DNA from: Pseudarthrobacter equi
GTDB taxonomy: Bacteria; Actinomycetota; Actinomycetes; Actinomycetales; Micrococcaceae
Direction: 5' to 3'
DNA length: 64,000 bases
Assembly (NCBI RefSeq): GCF_900105535.1
Contig: NZ_LT629779.1
Coordinates: 4,340,001 to 4,404,000, forward strand
In this document: piece by piece, positions 28,945-38,781 of the stretch
Position numbering within the stretch: the first letter of the stretch is position 1
Layout: each line of letters begins with the position of its first letter
The notes under the pieces: model-generated
The model's input: the letters and a program-made list of their open reading frames with translations, nothing else
Told to the model about the DNA's origin: nothing
Databases searched by the model: none
Position numbers and translations under genes: made by a program

Positions 28945-31879
28945 CTTTGCGGGTCCCTTCGGAGTCAAAAAGCACTGTCTCTGCAACAACCACGTCCACC
29001 AGCTGGTCGCCGGCGGCGGCAATCAGCGTTTCGCCGATGCGGTTGCGTCCGTTCTTGATCAGGGCCAGGCCGAACGAACGGCCCAGCGCTGCGCTGTGGT
29101 AGCTGGAGGTGACGAACCCTTCCATCGGCACGGGGCCGTAGGCGGGGTTGGTGGAGCGTCCCTTTTCCACCAGCTGGGTGCCTTCGGGCAGCCGCAGCGT
29201 GCGGTCCACGGGGAGGACGCTGACCAGGTGCTTGCGGTCTTCACGCTGGGCGTCCACGCGGGAGTAGGAACGCTTGCCGATGAACTCCTTGGCCTTGGAG
29301 ACGATCCACTCCATGCCGGCATCCTGCGGGGTGACGGTGCCGTCGGTGTCCTGCCCGACAATCGGGTAGCCCTTCTCGGCGCGCAGCACGTGCATGGTTT
29401 CGGTGCCGTACGGGGTGATGTTGAATTCGGCGCCGGCAGCGGCCACGGACTCCCAGGTGTTCAGGCCGTACCAGGCCGGAACGTTGATCTCGTAGGCGAG
29501 TTCGCCGGAGAACGAGATCCGGCAGACCCGGGCCCGGACGCCGGAGGCGAGAGTGGTTTCGCGGAAGGTCATGAACGGGAAGTTCCCGGCCTCGAGTCCG
29601 CCGTTGGCGGCCAGTTCCGGGGCCACCTTGGCGAGGACTTCGCGGGACTTGGGTCCCACGACGGCGATGGTGTTCCACTGCTCCGTCACCGAGGTGCACT
29701 GGACGTCCAGCTCAGGCCATTCGGTCTGCAGCCATTCCTCCAGGTGGTCCAGCACCTTCGCGGCACCGCCGGTGGTGGTGGTCATGAAGAAGGTGTCTTC
29801 ATCGAGCCGGAGGGTCACGCCGTCGTCGAAGATCATGCCGTCAGCCAGGCACATGACGCCGTAGCGTGCCGAGCCCGGGGCGAGCTTCTTGAAGGCGTTG
29901 GTGTAGACGCGGTTCAGGAACTCGCCCGCGTCCTTGCCGCGGATCTCGATCTTGCCCAGGGTGGTGGCGTCCATGAAGCCCACGGAGTCGCGGACGGCGG
30001 CGCATTCGCGCAGCACTGCGGCGTCCATGTCCTCCCCGCCCTGCGGGTAGTACCAGGGACGCTTCCACTGCCCGACGTCCTCAAACAACGCACCCTTGGC
30101 AACGTGCCACGGCTGGATCGAGGTGATGCGGGCGGGATCGAAGAGCTCACCGCGCTGGCGTCCGGCCAATGCCGCGAAGGCCACCGGGGTGAACGGTGCG
30201 CGGTAGGTGGTGGTGCCGATGTCGCCGATGCCCCGGGAAGCCTCGCCGGCCGTGCGCAGTGCCGCCGCGATCACGCCGATGGCGTTCACGCCGGAGGTCT
30301 TGCCCTGGTCGTTGGCGGTGCTGATGGAGGTGTACCGCTTGATGTGCTCCACGGAACGCATGCCGGCACCGGTGGAGCGGAGGACGTCCGCCACGGACTG
30401 GTCGCGCTGGAAGTCGACGAAGTGGTGGTGCCAGTCGTCCGGAGTGCCGCTCTCCCCCGGTACCAGCCAGAGCTGGCGGGTGGGGGCGGAAGCCTTCGGC
30501 TCCGGGAGGACGGAAGGCTCGACGGCGGATTCGAAGCCGGCGGCGATGGCCGCCTTCGCGCCGGCGGAGATGCCCTCCGCGAGGCAGTCGGCGGTGGCGA
30601 ACGAGCCGCGGCCCGCGCCGATGGTCTGCTGGTTGGGAACCTCGGTGCTGGGCACGAAGGCTGCCAGCTCGTCGTCCCAGCGCAGCTTGCCCTGGCGCTG
30701 CGAGTGCAGGTGGACCAGCGGGCTCCAGCCGCCGGACACAGCCAGCAGGTCTGCTGCGATCTGTTCGACGCCGGAGGTGAGTTCGCCGTCGTCGTTGATG
30801 CTGCGGACGGTGACGCCGTCCAAGCGACCGTTCGAATCAGCGGAGGTGTTGGCCACGGCGCTGCCGATCAGCACCCGGATGCCGGATTCGACGGCGGCGC
30901 TTGCCACGTCGGTCAGCTTCGGGCGGGCGTCCACCACGGCTGCGACCTTGACGCCGGCGGCGGCGAGGTCCGCGGCGGTGGCGTAGGCGCTGTCGTTGGT
31001 GGTGCTGATGACCACGCGGCTGCCGGCGGCCACGGCGTACCGGTTCAGGTAGCTGCGGACGGCCGAGGCGAGCATGATGCCGGGACGGTCGTTGTTCTCG
31101 AACACCAGGGGGCGCTCGTGCGCTCCGGGGGCGAGGACCACCTGGCTGGCACGGATGTGCCAAATCCGCTGGCGGGAGACGCCGGGTGCTGCCGGGCTGG
31201 TGAGGTGGTCGGTGCGGTTCTGGACGGCGATGACGTAGTTGGCGTCGTAGGCGCCGAACGCGGTGGTGCGGTTCAGGACCGTGGATTCCGCGCCGGAGAC
31301 CAGTTCGGCTTCGACGTCAGCCACCCATTCCAGGGCGGGCTTGCCTTCGATGGTTTCGGCCAGGCCCTCGGCCGTGGAACCGGAGAGCAGGGAACCGCCG
31401 AGTTCGGGCTGGTCATCGAGCAGCATGACGCGGGCACCGGTGCGGACTGCTTCGCGGGCAGCAGCGAGTCCTGCGGGGCCTCCGCCGATCACCAGGACGT
31501 CGGTGTGGACGTACTTCTTGTCGTATTCGGCGCGGTCCTCGGCCGGGTCCAGCTTGCCCAGGCCGTTGAGCTGGAGGGCCTGGAGCCCGTCAACGAGGGA
31601 AACGGTGGTGGCAGGGAGCATGGATTCGGCCACGTGGCCCGGGAAGCGGGCTTCCACGCGGACCAGGGCGTTGGCTTCTTCAACACCTGCGGACATGATG
31701 CCGCGGTGGCGGTCCTCGTAGAGCGAGTTGCCGGCGGCGATGCGGCCGTTGGCGAGCAGTGCGGAGGCCAGGGTGTCGCCGGGGTGGCCGGTGAACTCCT
31801 CGCCGTCCACGGTGAAGCGCCAGGAGATGGTGCGGTCGATGCGGCCGCCGGTGGCCAGGCGGGCGTTCTGGGAGGTCAC
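28937..31879 (-). CDS. soxA: Sarcosine oxidase alpha subunit
   Basis: 980 residues. N-terminal 2Fe-2S-ferredoxin-like fold without cluster ([20 protein letters not shown]), then a dinucleotide-binding domain with [14 protein letters not shown] (GGGPAG at 132-137) for NAD, and a C-terminal GcvT-type tetrahydrofolate domain (about 600-980, with [20 protein letters not shown]). In known heterotetrameric enzymes the demethylation product is captured here as methylene-THF. It overlaps soxD by four bases and soxG by eight. Length matches the family. Confidence 0.97.
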   Translation of the reverse strand: MTSQNARLATGGRIDRTISWRFTVDGEEFTGHPGDTLASALLANGRIAAGNSLYEDRHRGIMSAGVEEANALVRVEARFPGHVAESMLPATTVSLVDGLQALQLNGLGKLDPAEDRAEYDKKYVHTDVLVIGGGPAGLAAAREAVRTGARVMLLDDQPELGGSLLSGSTAEGLAETIEGKPALEWVADVEAELVSGAESTVLNRTTAFGAYDANYVIAVQNRTDHLTSPAAPGVSRQRIWHIRASQVVLAPGAHERPLVFENNDRPGIMLASAVRSYLNRYAVAAGSRVVISTTNDSAYATAADLAAAGVKVAAVVDARPKLTDVASAAVESGIRVLIGSAVANTSADSNGRLDGVTVRSINDDGELTSGVEQIAADLLAVSGGWSPLVHLHSQRQGKLRWDDELAAFVPSTEVPNQQTIGAGRGSFATADCLAEGISAGAKAAIAAGFESAVEPSVLPEPKASAPTRQLWLVPGESGTPDDWHHHFVDFQRDQSVADVLRSTGAGMRSVEHIKRYTSISTANDQGKTSGVNAIGVIAAALRTAGEASRGIGDIGTTTYRAPFTPVAFAALAGRQRGELFDPARITSIQPWHVAKGALFEDVGQWKRPWYYPQGGEDMDAAVLRECAAVRDSVGFMDATTLGKIEIRGKDAGEFLNRVYTNAFKKLAPGSARYGVMCLADGMIFDDGVTLRLDEDTFFMTTTTGGAAKVLDHLEEWLQTEWPELDVQCTSVTEQWNTIAVVGPKSREVLAKVAPELAANGGLEAGNFPFMTFRETTLASGVRARVCRISFSGELAYEINVPAWYGLNTWESVAAAGAEFNITPYGTETMHVLRAEKGYPIVGQDTDGTVTPQDAGMEWIVSKAKEFIGKRSYSRVDAQREDRKHLVSVLPVDRTLRLPEGTQLVEKGRSTNPAYGPVPMEGFVTSSYHSAALGRSFGLALIKNGRNRIGETLIAAAGDQLVDVVVAETVLFDSEGTRKDG

Positions 31880-32283
31880 TTGGTGGCTCCTTCCGGGGCT
31901 GCAGTGGTGGAGGAAAGGCTGGTGCCTGAGGTGCTGGGCGCGGCGGTCCCGGTGGTGGTGCTGTCCGCGGCAAGGCTGGCGGTACCGGACTCGGCGCCGG
32001 TGGTGCCGGCCCGGTCAGGCCGCTGCGCTCCCATCGGGTAGATCGCCTGGATGTCGTAGCTCACGGTGTCGCGGAGCATGTTGAACCACTGGCGGCAGCC
32101 GGTGCTGTGGACCCAGCGTTCGGCGAAGGTGCCCTTGGTGTTGCTGCGGTAGAAGAGGTAGCGGGACCACTCCGTGTCGCTGAGCTCGTTGGGGTTCTCG
32201 GGGTAGGCGACGTGGGCCTGTCCCCCGTAGTGGAATTCGGTTTCGTCCCGCGGGCCGCAGTTGGGGCATGGGATCAGCAGCAT
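31876..32283 (-). CDS. soxD: Sarcosine oxidase delta subunit with extended tail
   Basis: 135 residues. The zinc ligands of known SoxD structures are all present at the same numbers: Cys6 and Cys9 (PCPNC), His59 and Cys63 (WVHSTGC). The family core ends near residue 95; after that comes about 40 residues rich in Ser, Thr, Ala and Gly ([15 protein letters not shown]), which most SoxD proteins lack. The TGA shares ATGA with soxA. It bridges the alpha and beta subunits. Confidence 0.95.
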   Translation of the reverse strand: MLLIPCPNCGPRDETEFHYGGQAHVAYPENPNELSDTEWSRYLFYRSNTKGTFAERWVHSTGCRQWFNMLRDTVSYDIQAIYPMGAQRPDRAGTTGAESGTASLAADSTTTGTAAPSTSGTSLSSTTAAPEGATK

Positions 32284-32312
32284 GTGCGTTAGTCCTTATC
32301 TCGTGGCAGCGG

Positions 32313-33533
32313 CTAGTGGGCCACGGCGGCGGCGCCGTGCTCGTCGATGAGCGCGCCGGTTTCGAAGCGTTCCAGGGAGAACGGCGCGTTCAGCTTGTGC
32401 GGGGCGCCGGTGGCGATGGTGTGCGCGAAGGTCATGCCTGCCGCGGGGGTGCCCTTGAATCCGCCGGTTCCCCAGCCGCAGTTCACGAACATGTTCTCCA
32501 CCGGGGTTGTGCCAACAATCGGCGAGGCGTCCAGGGTGGTGTCCACGATGCCGCCCCAGGTCCGGAGCACGTGGGCCCGGGCGAAGATGGGGAAGAGCTC
32601 GACGGCGGCCGCCATCTGCTGCTCGATCACGTGGAAGGAGCCGCGCTGGCCGTAGCCGTTGTAGGAGTCCACGCCGGCGCCCATGACCAGTTCGCCCTTG
32701 TGCGCCTGCGAAACGTAAACGTGGACGTGGTTGGACATGACCACCGTGGGGTGGACGGGCTCGTGCAGTTCGGACACCAGTGCCTGCAGCGGGTGGGACT
32801 GGATGGGGAGCTCGAAGCCCGCCATCTCGGCCAGGACCGAGCTGTGGCCGGCCGCGCAGAGGCCAACCTTTTCGGTGTTGATGGTGCCCCGGCTGGTCTT
32901 GACGCCCACCACGCGGTCGCCGTCCTTGAGGAAGCCGGTGACTTCGCAGTTCTGGATGATGTCCACGCCCAGCTCGTCGCACTTCCGGGCGAAGGCCCAG
33001 GCAACATGGTCGTGCTTGGCGATGCCGGCACGGGGCTGGTAGGTGGCGCCCATGACCGGGTAGCGGATGTTGTCGCTGATGTTCAGGATGGGGCAGAGTT
33101 CCTTGACCTGCTGCGGGTCCAGCCATTCAGCGTCAACGCCGTTGAGCTTGTTGGCGCCCACGCGGCGCATGCTCTCTCGAACGTCGCCCAGGGTGTGGGC
33201 CAGGTTCATCACGCCGCGCTGGCTGAACAGGAAGTCGTACTCGAGTTCCTCGGGCAGGATCTCCCAGAGCTTGAGGGCGTGCTCGTAGATGGCGGCACTC
33301 TCGTCCCAGAGGTAGTTGGAACGGATGATGGTGGTGTTGCGGGCCATGTTGCCGCCTGCCAGCCAGCCCTTTTCCAGGACCGCGATGTTGGTCATTCCGT
33401 GGTTCTTGGCCAGGAAGTATGCGGTGGCCAGGCCGTGCCCGCCGCCGCCGACGATCACGGCGTCGTAGGAGGACTTGGGTTCCGGGTTGCGCCAGAGGAA
33501 ATCCGGGTGTTCGGGGAGGTGGGGGGCGCTCAC
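32313..33533 (-). CDS. soxB: Sarcosine oxidase beta subunit
   Basis: 406 residues. FAD-binding DAO-type fold with GGGGHG at 29-34 ([20 protein letters not shown]) and the C-terminal [13 protein letters not shown] segment of the family. It is the catalytic flavoprotein that oxidises sarcosine; the [10 protein letters not shown] region resembles the place where FMN is covalently attached in homologs. ATGA-type overlap with glyA; a 29-base gap to soxD. Confidence 0.97.
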   Translation of the reverse strand: MSAPHLPEHPDFLWRNPEPKSSYDAVIVGGGGHGLATAYFLAKNHGMTNIAVLEKGWLAGGNMARNTTIIRSNYLWDESAAIYEHALKLWEILPEELEYDFLFSQRGVMNLAHTLGDVRESMRRVGANKLNGVDAEWLDPQQVKELCPILNISDNIRYPVMGATYQPRAGIAKHDHVAWAFARKCDELGVDIIQNCEVTGFLKDGDRVVGVKTSRGTINTEKVGLCAAGHSSVLAEMAGFELPIQSHPLQALVSELHEPVHPTVVMSNHVHVYVSQAHKGELVMGAGVDSYNGYGQRGSFHVIEQQMAAAVELFPIFARAHVLRTWGGIVDTTLDASPIVGTTPVENMFVNCGWGTGGFKGTPAAGMTFAHTIATGAPHKLNAPFSLERFETGALIDEHGAAAVAH

Positions 33534-34873
33534 TGGGCTGCTCCAATCAGGTCTGCTTCGGCACCGGCCACGCTGGTGCTGTTCTCGGAAAGATGCGGGT
33601 AAAGGGGGAACTGCCCGGCGAGCGCCGTGACGCGTGCGCGGAGTTCGACGGCGGTGTCCCCGGGCAGGGTGCCCGTGGACGCGGAGGCGACCAGCGCCGT
33701 CGCGATGATGTCCGCGACTTCAGCGAACTCCGTTGCACCGAAGCCGCGGGCGGCCAGGGCGGGGGTACCGATGCGGAGGCCCGAGGAGACCATCGGGGGA
33801 CGGGGGTCGAACGGGACGGCGTTGCGGTTGACCGTGATGCCGATGTGGTGGAGGGCGTCCTCGCCCTGCTGGCCGTCGAGCTCGGAGTGCCGGAGGTCAA
33901 CGAGGATTAGGTGCACATCGGTGCCGCCGTTGACCACGGAGATTCCGGCCTCCTGGACGTCCGGCTGCAGGAGGCGTTCGGCCAGCAGCTGTGCACCCTG
34001 CAGGACGCGCTCCTGGCGTTCCTTGAATTCGGGGGTTGCGGCGAGCTTGAAGGCCACGGCCTTGGCGGCAACCACGTGCTCCAGCGGGCCGCCCTGCTGG
34101 CCGGGGAACACGGCGGAGTTGATCTTCTTGGCGTATTCCTCTTTGGCGAGGATGACGCCGCCGCGGGGGCCGCCGAGGGTCTTGTGCGTGGTGGTGGTGA
34201 CCACGTCCGCGTAGGGAACGGGGTTCGGGTGCAGGCCCGCGGCCACGAGGCCGGCGAAGTGCGCCATGTCCACCATGAGGTAGGCGCCCACCAGGTCGGC
34301 GATCCGGCGGAACTCGGCGAAGTCGAGCTGGCGGGAGTATGCGGACCAGCCGGCAACGATCAGCTTGGGCTTGTGCTCCAGGGCCAGGGCTTCCACCTCG
34401 GCCATGTCCACCCGGAGGTCGTCTTCACGGACGTGATACGGGACCACGTTGTAGAGCTTGCCGGAGAAATTGATCTTCATGCCGTGGGTGAGGTGGCCGC
34501 CGTGGGCGAGGGACAGGCCCAGGATGGTGTCTCCCGGGTTCAGCAGGGCAAACATGGCCGCGGCGTTGGCCTGGGCGCCGGAGTGCGGCTGCACGTTGGC
34601 GAATTCGGCACCGAACAGTGCCTTGACGCGGTCGATGGCCAGCTGTTCGATCACATCGACGTGCTCGCAGCCGCCGTAGTAGCGCTTGCCGGGGTAGCCC
34701 TCGGCGTACTTGTTGGTGAGGACCGAGCCCTGCGCCTCCATCACTGCCGACGGAGCGAAGTTCTCCGAGGCGATCATTTCCAGGGTGGACTGCTGGCGGT
34801 GCAGTTCCAGTGCAACGGCGGCGGCGACGTCGGCGTCCACCGTGGCGAGCGAGGCGTTGAGTGCGTCCTGCAT
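33530..34873 (-). CDS. glyA: Serine hydroxymethyltransferase (catabolic copy)
   Basis: 447 residues. PLP lysine is Lys231 in [14 protein letters not shown], with [12 protein letters not shown] and [17 protein letters not shown] at the usual places. It combines glycine with methylene-THF to serine. Being first gene of the sox-sdaA-purU operon, it is probably a paralog dedicated to sarcosine breakdown while a housekeeping glyA sits elsewhere (inference). GGAG precedes the ATG. The promoter and repeats at 34899-34972 control it. Confidence 0.97.
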   Translation of the reverse strand: MQDALNASLATVDADVAAAVALELHRQQSTLEMIASENFAPSAVMEAQGSVLTNKYAEGYPGKRYYGGCEHVDVIEQLAIDRVKALFGAEFANVQPHSGAQANAAAMFALLNPGDTILGLSLAHGGHLTHGMKINFSGKLYNVVPYHVREDDLRVDMAEVEALALEHKPKLIVAGWSAYSRQLDFAEFRRIADLVGAYLMVDMAHFAGLVAAGLHPNPVPYADVVTTTTHKTLGGPRGGVILAKEEYAKKINSAVFPGQQGGPLEHVVAAKAVAFKLAATPEFKERQERVLQGAQLLAERLLQPDVQEAGISVVNGGTDVHLILVDLRHSELDGQQGEDALHHIGITVNRNAVPFDPRPPMVSSGLRIGTPALAARGFGATEFAEVADIIATALVASASTGTLPGDTAVELRARVTALAGQFPLYPHLSENSTSVAGAEADLIGAAQ

Positions 34874-34898
34874 GTTTCTCCTTCTAAACCTGAAAGTC

Positions 34899-34931
34899 CT
34901 GATCCGTAACTGATCTGTAACTGATATATTA
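34899..34931. promoter_or_regulatory. Three 11-bp tandem repeats, candidate GntR operator
   Basis: CTGATCCGTAA, CTGATCTGTAA and CTGATATATTA follow each other without gap, one helical turn each. They begin about five bases past the predicted glyA transcription start, so a bound repressor would block the sarcosine operon. The divergent GntR regulator is the likely binder. Confidence 0.55.
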
Positions 34932-34942
34932 GAACTGACGTA

Positions 34943-34972
34943 ATAGTATGTTCCAGATCACGTAGCAGTCAA
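34943..34972 (-). promoter_or_regulatory. Predicted promoter of the glyA-sox operon
   Basis: On the minus strand TTGACT (34967-34972) and TACTAT (34943-34948) are separated by 18 bases, a good housekeeping-type match, placing the start near 34936. Confidence 0.6.
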
Positions 34973-34997
34973 TAGCCACCCGGGAAGAGAGCGCAAC

Positions 34998-35666
34998 ATG
35001 GCCGTAATGCTGGAGGACTCCATCGCCGGCGAGGAGGACCTTTCGCTCTCCGAGCGGGCCTACCGGCATCTCCGGGACCGCCTGATCATGCTGGACATCC
35101 GCCCGGGAGACCCCATCAACGACGGCAAGCTGGCCGCCGAGCTTGGCATTGGGCGCACCCCCGTGCGGGAAGCGCTCAAGCGCCTGGAAAGCGACCACCT
35201 GGTGGTGTCCTATCCCCGCAGGGGAACGTTTGCCACCATCGTCGACATCACTGAACTCGCTGATGTCTCCGAGCTGCGTGAGTCGCTGGAGCCCCTGGCG
35301 GCCAACCGGGCAGCCAAGCTGGCCACGCCGGCACTGCGTGCGGAGATCCGGGAGACCGCCGCCGCGATTGCCGGCATGGACGGCGACGACGACCCCTACG
35401 ACCTGATGCGCTATGACATCAAAGTCCACCGGCTGATCTATCGGGCCGCGGCAAACGCGCACCTGGAAGACGTCCTGATCCGCTACGACAACCTGGCCAC
35501 CCGCATCTGGTGCATGGTCCTGGAGAAGGTCCCGTCCGTGTCATCGCACATTGCCGAGCACGTTGAACTGCTCGAGGCCGTGGCCGACGGCGATTCCGAG
35601 CGCGCGGCCAAGCTCGCTTTGGAGCACGTCACCAGCTTCGAACAGGCCATCCGCAACGTGCTGTAG
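34998..35666 (+). CDS. GntR family regulator (FCD subfamily) of the sarcosine operon
   Basis: 222 residues. N-terminal winged helix: LSERAYRHLRDRLIMLDIRP, then LAAELGIGRTPVREALKRLE and PRRGTFAT. The C-terminal FCD helical domain (from about residue 85, VSELRESLEPLAANRAAKL) carries His/Asp residues that bind a metal or acid ligand in relatives. GGAAGAGAG precedes the ATG. It is divergent from glyA across 124 bases that hold a promoter and three 11-bp repeats, so regulation of sarcosine/glycine breakdown is the natural inference. Confidence 0.92.
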   Translation: MAVMLEDSIAGEEDLSLSERAYRHLRDRLIMLDIRPGDPINDGKLAAELGIGRTPVREALKRLESDHLVVSYPRRGTFATIVDITELADVSELRESLEPLAANRAAKLATPALRAEIRETAAAIAGMDGDDDPYDLMRYDIKVHRLIYRAAANAHLEDVLIRYDNLATRIWCMVLEKVPSVSSHIAEHVELLEAVADGDSERAAKLALEHVTSFEQAIRNVL

Positions 35667-35669
35667 GCG

Positions 35670-35695
35670 GGACCCCGGGCCCCTGCCCGGGGTCC
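35670..35695. terminator. Terminator hairpin between gntR and the VOC gene
   Basis: GGACCCCGGGC (35670-35680) pairs perfectly with 35685-35695 around a CCCT loop, between convergent genes. No T-run, typical of high-GC hosts. Confidence 0.75.
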
Positions 35696-35715
35696 GGGCG
35701 CCCGGGCACGCGTCG

Positions 35716-36090
35716 CTACGGGTCCAGCCGCCTGCGCAGGAGGCAGAACTCGTTGCCCTCGGGGTCCTGAAGGACGTGCCAGTTCTCGTCGCCGGACTGC
35801 CCCACATCGGCGGGCCGGGCGCCCAGGGCCAGCAGGCGTTCCAGCTCGGCGGCCTGGTCCCGGTCCACCGGATTGACGTCGATATGCAGCGGCAGCCGTC
35901 CCGTGCGCGGATTGCTGCTGGGGCTCAGGATGATGGTGGGCTGCAGTCCGCCGAAACCGGCCGGAGGCCCGATCTCGATTGAGCCGTCTTCCCGGTCGAG
36001 CTCCACGTAGCCGAGGACCCCGCTCCAGAACCGTGCCAGCAGCTCGGGATCGGTGCAGTTCAGGACCAGTTCACTGATGCGGCATGACAT
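35716..36090 (-). CDS. VOC superfamily (glyoxalase-like) protein
   Basis: 124 residues with the paired beta-alpha-beta-beta-beta modules of the VOC fold: ISELVLNCTDPELLARFWSG, LGYVELDREDGSIEI, LPLHIDVNPVDRDQAAELER and a final VLQDPEGNEFCLL. Members are metal-dependent lyases, isomerases, dioxygenases or drug-binding proteins; nothing here fixes which. Single gene convergent with the GntR regulator. Confidence 0.85.
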   Translation of the reverse strand: MSCRISELVLNCTDPELLARFWSGVLGYVELDREDGSIEIGPPAGFGGLQPTIILSPSSNPRTGRLPLHIDVNPVDRDQAAELERLLALGARPADVGQSGDENWHVLQDPEGNEFCLLRRRLDP

Positions 36091-36166
36091 GGTGGCCAGT
36101 GTACGGGCAGGCGGACCCCAATCGGCCGATTTCCCGCAGTTGCGATGCCCCGGTGAAGGGGCGGCC

Positions 36167-37375
36167 TCAGGGGCGGGCTGCCCGCGGGAGGAACGCCGTG
36201 GGCTCGCTCCTGAACTGCGTCAGCGCAGATTCAATGGCTCCGTGGACCACAGACTCCGCTCCGAAGGTGCTGGCAACGAGGTCCGGCAGCGGCAGGCCGG
36301 AGTTGGCCGGCAGCAGCGTGCGTGCGTGCTCCATGACCGGCTCGATGGCGCGTGAGATCCCGCCCGCTATGACCACCCGTTCGATATCCAGGAGGCTTGA
36401 GAGCACCACGGCGATCCGTGCCAGCCGGGTGCCGAGCCGGGCGATAATGTCCCGTGCCAGTGGATCCCCCTCGCGGGCCGCCTGGAACACATCCTCCGCA
36501 GTGATGTCCTCCTCGGGGATCCGGCGCAGGGATGTGTCTCCGTCATAGGAACGGACCAGCGTGCGCGCCCACTTCCGAGCCAGCGCTCCGAACCCGTCCG
36601 AGGTTCCTTCTTCAGGTTCGAGCCTGCTGTCCGAGAGAATGTCCAGGAACCGCATTTCGCCGGCGCCGCCCCTGCGTCCGCGCAGCAGGCGCCCATCGAC
36701 GATGAGGCCGGCACCGAACCGCTCCCCTGACAACAGGGTTGCGACGTTGGCTGACGGTTCCTGCGCGTGCTCGGCGATGGCTGCGAGGTTGGCGTCGTTT
36801 TCGATGGTGACTGCGCCCTCGAGGTACTGGTCGAACCCGGAATTCATCAGCTGCCAGAATTCGCCGGCCCCGGGAGACCTGCCGTCCGCATCCACCGGGG
36901 CGGGCACTCCCACAACGGTCAGCAGTACGTCGCCGGCCTCGCAGCCCGCATCGGCCAGCGCCTGGCGGATCAGCTCCTGTGCCCCGGCAACGCGGCCGGC
37001 GCGCCCCAGTGCGTGCGAGTCGATGCTTTGGCGCCGCTTGGCGAGCTCCCGTCCACGGAGGTCCGCCACGATGGTGGTGAGGTGGCCTTCGCCGGCGTCA
37101 AGGCCCACCACAACGCCCGCGGCCTCGCGCAGCTGGTAGCGGCGCGCGGGCCGGCCTTTTAGTGCAGGACCGGACTCGCCGCCGTCGGTCACTTCCTCCA
37201 GCCAGCCGGCGTCAACCAGGCCGTCGCAGACGCCCAGCACCGTGGCACGGGTGAGCCCTGTGGCACCCATGGCTTCCCCGGCCGTGAACACCTGCTCCTG
37301 GAGGGCGAAGCGCAGCAGCGCCCCGGAGTTGATCTGCCGTAACAGTTGCGTCGAGCTCGCCGTAGTTCCGTCCAC
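36167..37375 (-). CDS. ROK family transcriptional repressor
   Basis: 402 residues. N-terminal winged helix (residues about 8-65, LLRQINSGALLRFALQEQ and GLTRATVLGVCDGLVDAGWL), then a ROK sugar-sensing domain with VGLDAGEGHLTTIVADL and a C-terminal VVIAGGISRAIEPV. The zinc-binding ROK cysteine motif is not visible. GTG start at 37375 has only a closely spaced AAGGG, so the start is uncertain. Divergent from the alpha-glucoside transporter operon, which it probably represses in the absence of sugar. Confidence 0.9.
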   Translation of the reverse strand: MDGTTASSTQLLRQINSGALLRFALQEQVFTAGEAMGATGLTRATVLGVCDGLVDAGWLEEVTDGGESGPALKGRPARRYQLREAAGVVVGLDAGEGHLTTIVADLRGRELAKRRQSIDSHALGRAGRVAGAQELIRQALADAGCEAGDVLLTVVGVPAPVDADGRSPGAGEFWQLMNSGFDQYLEGAVTIENDANLAAIAEHAQEPSANVATLLSGERFGAGLIVDGRLLRGRRGGAGEMRFLDILSDSRLEPEEGTSDGFGALARKWARTLVRSYDGDTSLRRIPEEDITAEDVFQAAREGDPLARDIIARLGTRLARIAVVLSSLLDIERVVIAGGISRAIEPVMEHARTLLPANSGLPLPDLVASTFGAESVVHGAIESALTQFRSEPTAFLPRAARP

Positions 37376-37413
37376 CCCTTGACGATAGCCCCTGCGTCCC
37401 CCATCCTCGTATA

Positions 37414-37432
37414 GGACCTAAATATAAGATCC
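37414..37432. promoter_or_regulatory. Candidate ROK operator
   Basis: GGACCT (37414-37419) and AGATCC (37427-37432) form an inverted repeat with one mismatch around an AT-only spacer, in the 90-base gap between the ROK gene and the transporter operon. On the minus strand it lies just upstream of a possible -10 (TATACG). Confidence 0.45.
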
Positions 37433-37465
37433 AAATAAATTCTGTTTGACCCCTCTTAGGAGCCG

Positions 37466-38743
37466 ATGTTGCCACCTTTGCCGTCCGCCGGGACACGAGT
37501 CTCCCGGCGCACTTTCCTTGCCGCCGCCGGAGGCTCGCTGGCCGCTTTCGGGCTTGCGGCGTGCAGCCCGGCCGGAGCCCAGCCCACCATCACGTTCCAC
37601 CAGTCCAAACCCGAAGCGGTCCCCTACTTCCGCGACCTCACAGCGAAATTCACGGCGTCGCAGGACCGCTTCCGCGTCCTGCACGACATGGCAACGAACC
37701 TCTCTGCCAGCTTCGTCCGCAGCAGTCCGCCGGACCTTGGCTGCCTCAACTACAACCTGGAGATGGCGCGGTTCATGGAGCGCGGCGCCCTCTCGGACCT
37801 GGCCGACCTCCCGGAAGCTGCAACCATCCGCGGCGACGTCCTCGACCTCACCAACTGGTACCCCACCTACCCGGGCCGCACCAGCGTGATCCCCTATTCG
37901 GTCATGGCGGCGTCGGTCATCTACAACCGGCGCATCTTCGAGGCGAACGGCCTTTCGGTGCCCACCACCTGGGACGAACTCATTGACGTCTGCGAACGGC
38001 TCAAGGCCGCGGGGATCACTCCGATCTACGGCACCTTCCGGGATCCCTGGACCATCGCGCAGGGCCTGTTCGACTACACCGTGGGCGGGATGGTCGATGT
38101 TCGCGGCTTCTACCAGTCGATGCACGAAACGGGCGAGAAGGTGGGACCGGATTCCGAGGTCTCCTTCCAGAAAACACTCCTGGAACCCGTCCGCCGCATG
38201 GTCCAGCTGAAGAAGTACGTCAACGCCGATGCCGCCAGCCGCGGCTACGGGGACGGCAACACCGCCATGGCGCAGGGGCAGGCAGCCATGTACTTCCAGG
38301 GGCCGTGGGCCTTCGGCGAAATCGAAAAGGCCGGCACCGACGTCGACCTTGGCACTTTCCCCCTGCCCGTGACCGACAATCCCGCCGACCTCAAGGTTCG
38401 CGTCAACATCGACCTTTCACTCTGGGTCCCCGAGGTCGCGAACGGACAGCAGGGGGCACGCGCCTTCATCCAGTACCTGATGCAGCCGGAGATCCAAGAC
38501 ACCTACAACGCCAAATTCCTGGGATTCGGCACGGTCAAGGATGCCCCGCCGGTCACCGATCCCAGGATTGTGGAAATGCAGAAGTACTACGACGAGGGCC
38601 GCTTCTACATGGGCGCGTCACAGTTCATCCCCAACACCATTCCCGCCGCCAACTACATCCAGTCGATCATCGGCGGCGCCGATGCCGAGGGCACCCTGCG
38701 CCGGATGGACGCCGACTGGGCGCGCCTGGCGTTCCGCGCGTGA
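37466..38743 (+). CDS. Alpha-glucoside ABC transporter binding lipoprotein (Tat-type signal)
   Basis: 425 residues. The signal sequence combines a twin-arginine motif (VSRRTFLAAAGG) with a lipobox (LAAC, Cys near residue 33), so export is likely by the Tat route followed by lipid anchoring. The mature part is a family 1 sugar-binding protein (AASVIYNRRIFEANGLSVPT; AAMYFQGPWAFGEIEKAGT). TTAGGAG precedes the ATG. Neighbouring alpha-glucosidase and glucokinase genes point to maltose, trehalose, sucrose or related alpha-glucosides. Confidence 0.93.
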   Translation: MLPPLPSAGTRVSRRTFLAAAGGSLAAFGLAACSPAGAQPTITFHQSKPEAVPYFRDLTAKFTASQDRFRVLHDMATNLSASFVRSSPPDLGCLNYNLEMARFMERGALSDLADLPEAATIRGDVLDLTNWYPTYPGRTSVIPYSVMAASVIYNRRIFEANGLSVPTTWDELIDVCERLKAAGITPIYGTFRDPWTIAQGLFDYTVGGMVDVRGFYQSMHETGEKVGPDSEVSFQKTLLEPVRRMVQLKKYVNADAASRGYGDGNTAMAQGQAAMYFQGPWAFGEIEKAGTDVDLGTFPLPVTDNPADLKVRVNIDLSLWVPEVANGQQGARAFIQYLMQPEIQDTYNAKFLGFGTVKDAPPVTDPRIVEMQKYYDEGRFYMGASQFIPNTIPAANYIQSIIGGADAEGTLRRMDADWARLAFRA

Positions 38744-38781
38744 CCACCCACCAGACCCAAGGCACGAAACGAGGACCATCC

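Noticed and set aside
28325..32041. A very long open frame on the plus strand opposite soxG, soxA and soxD
   Set aside because: Its translation is low-complexity (Gly, His, Val, Ala rich) with no family match, and the minus-strand frames carry clear sarcosine oxidase motifs. High GC leaves the opposite strand open by chance.
34874..34997. Glycine riboswitch upstream of glyA
   Set aside because: The leader is too short after the predicted start and consists of 11-bp repeats, without tandem aptamer features.
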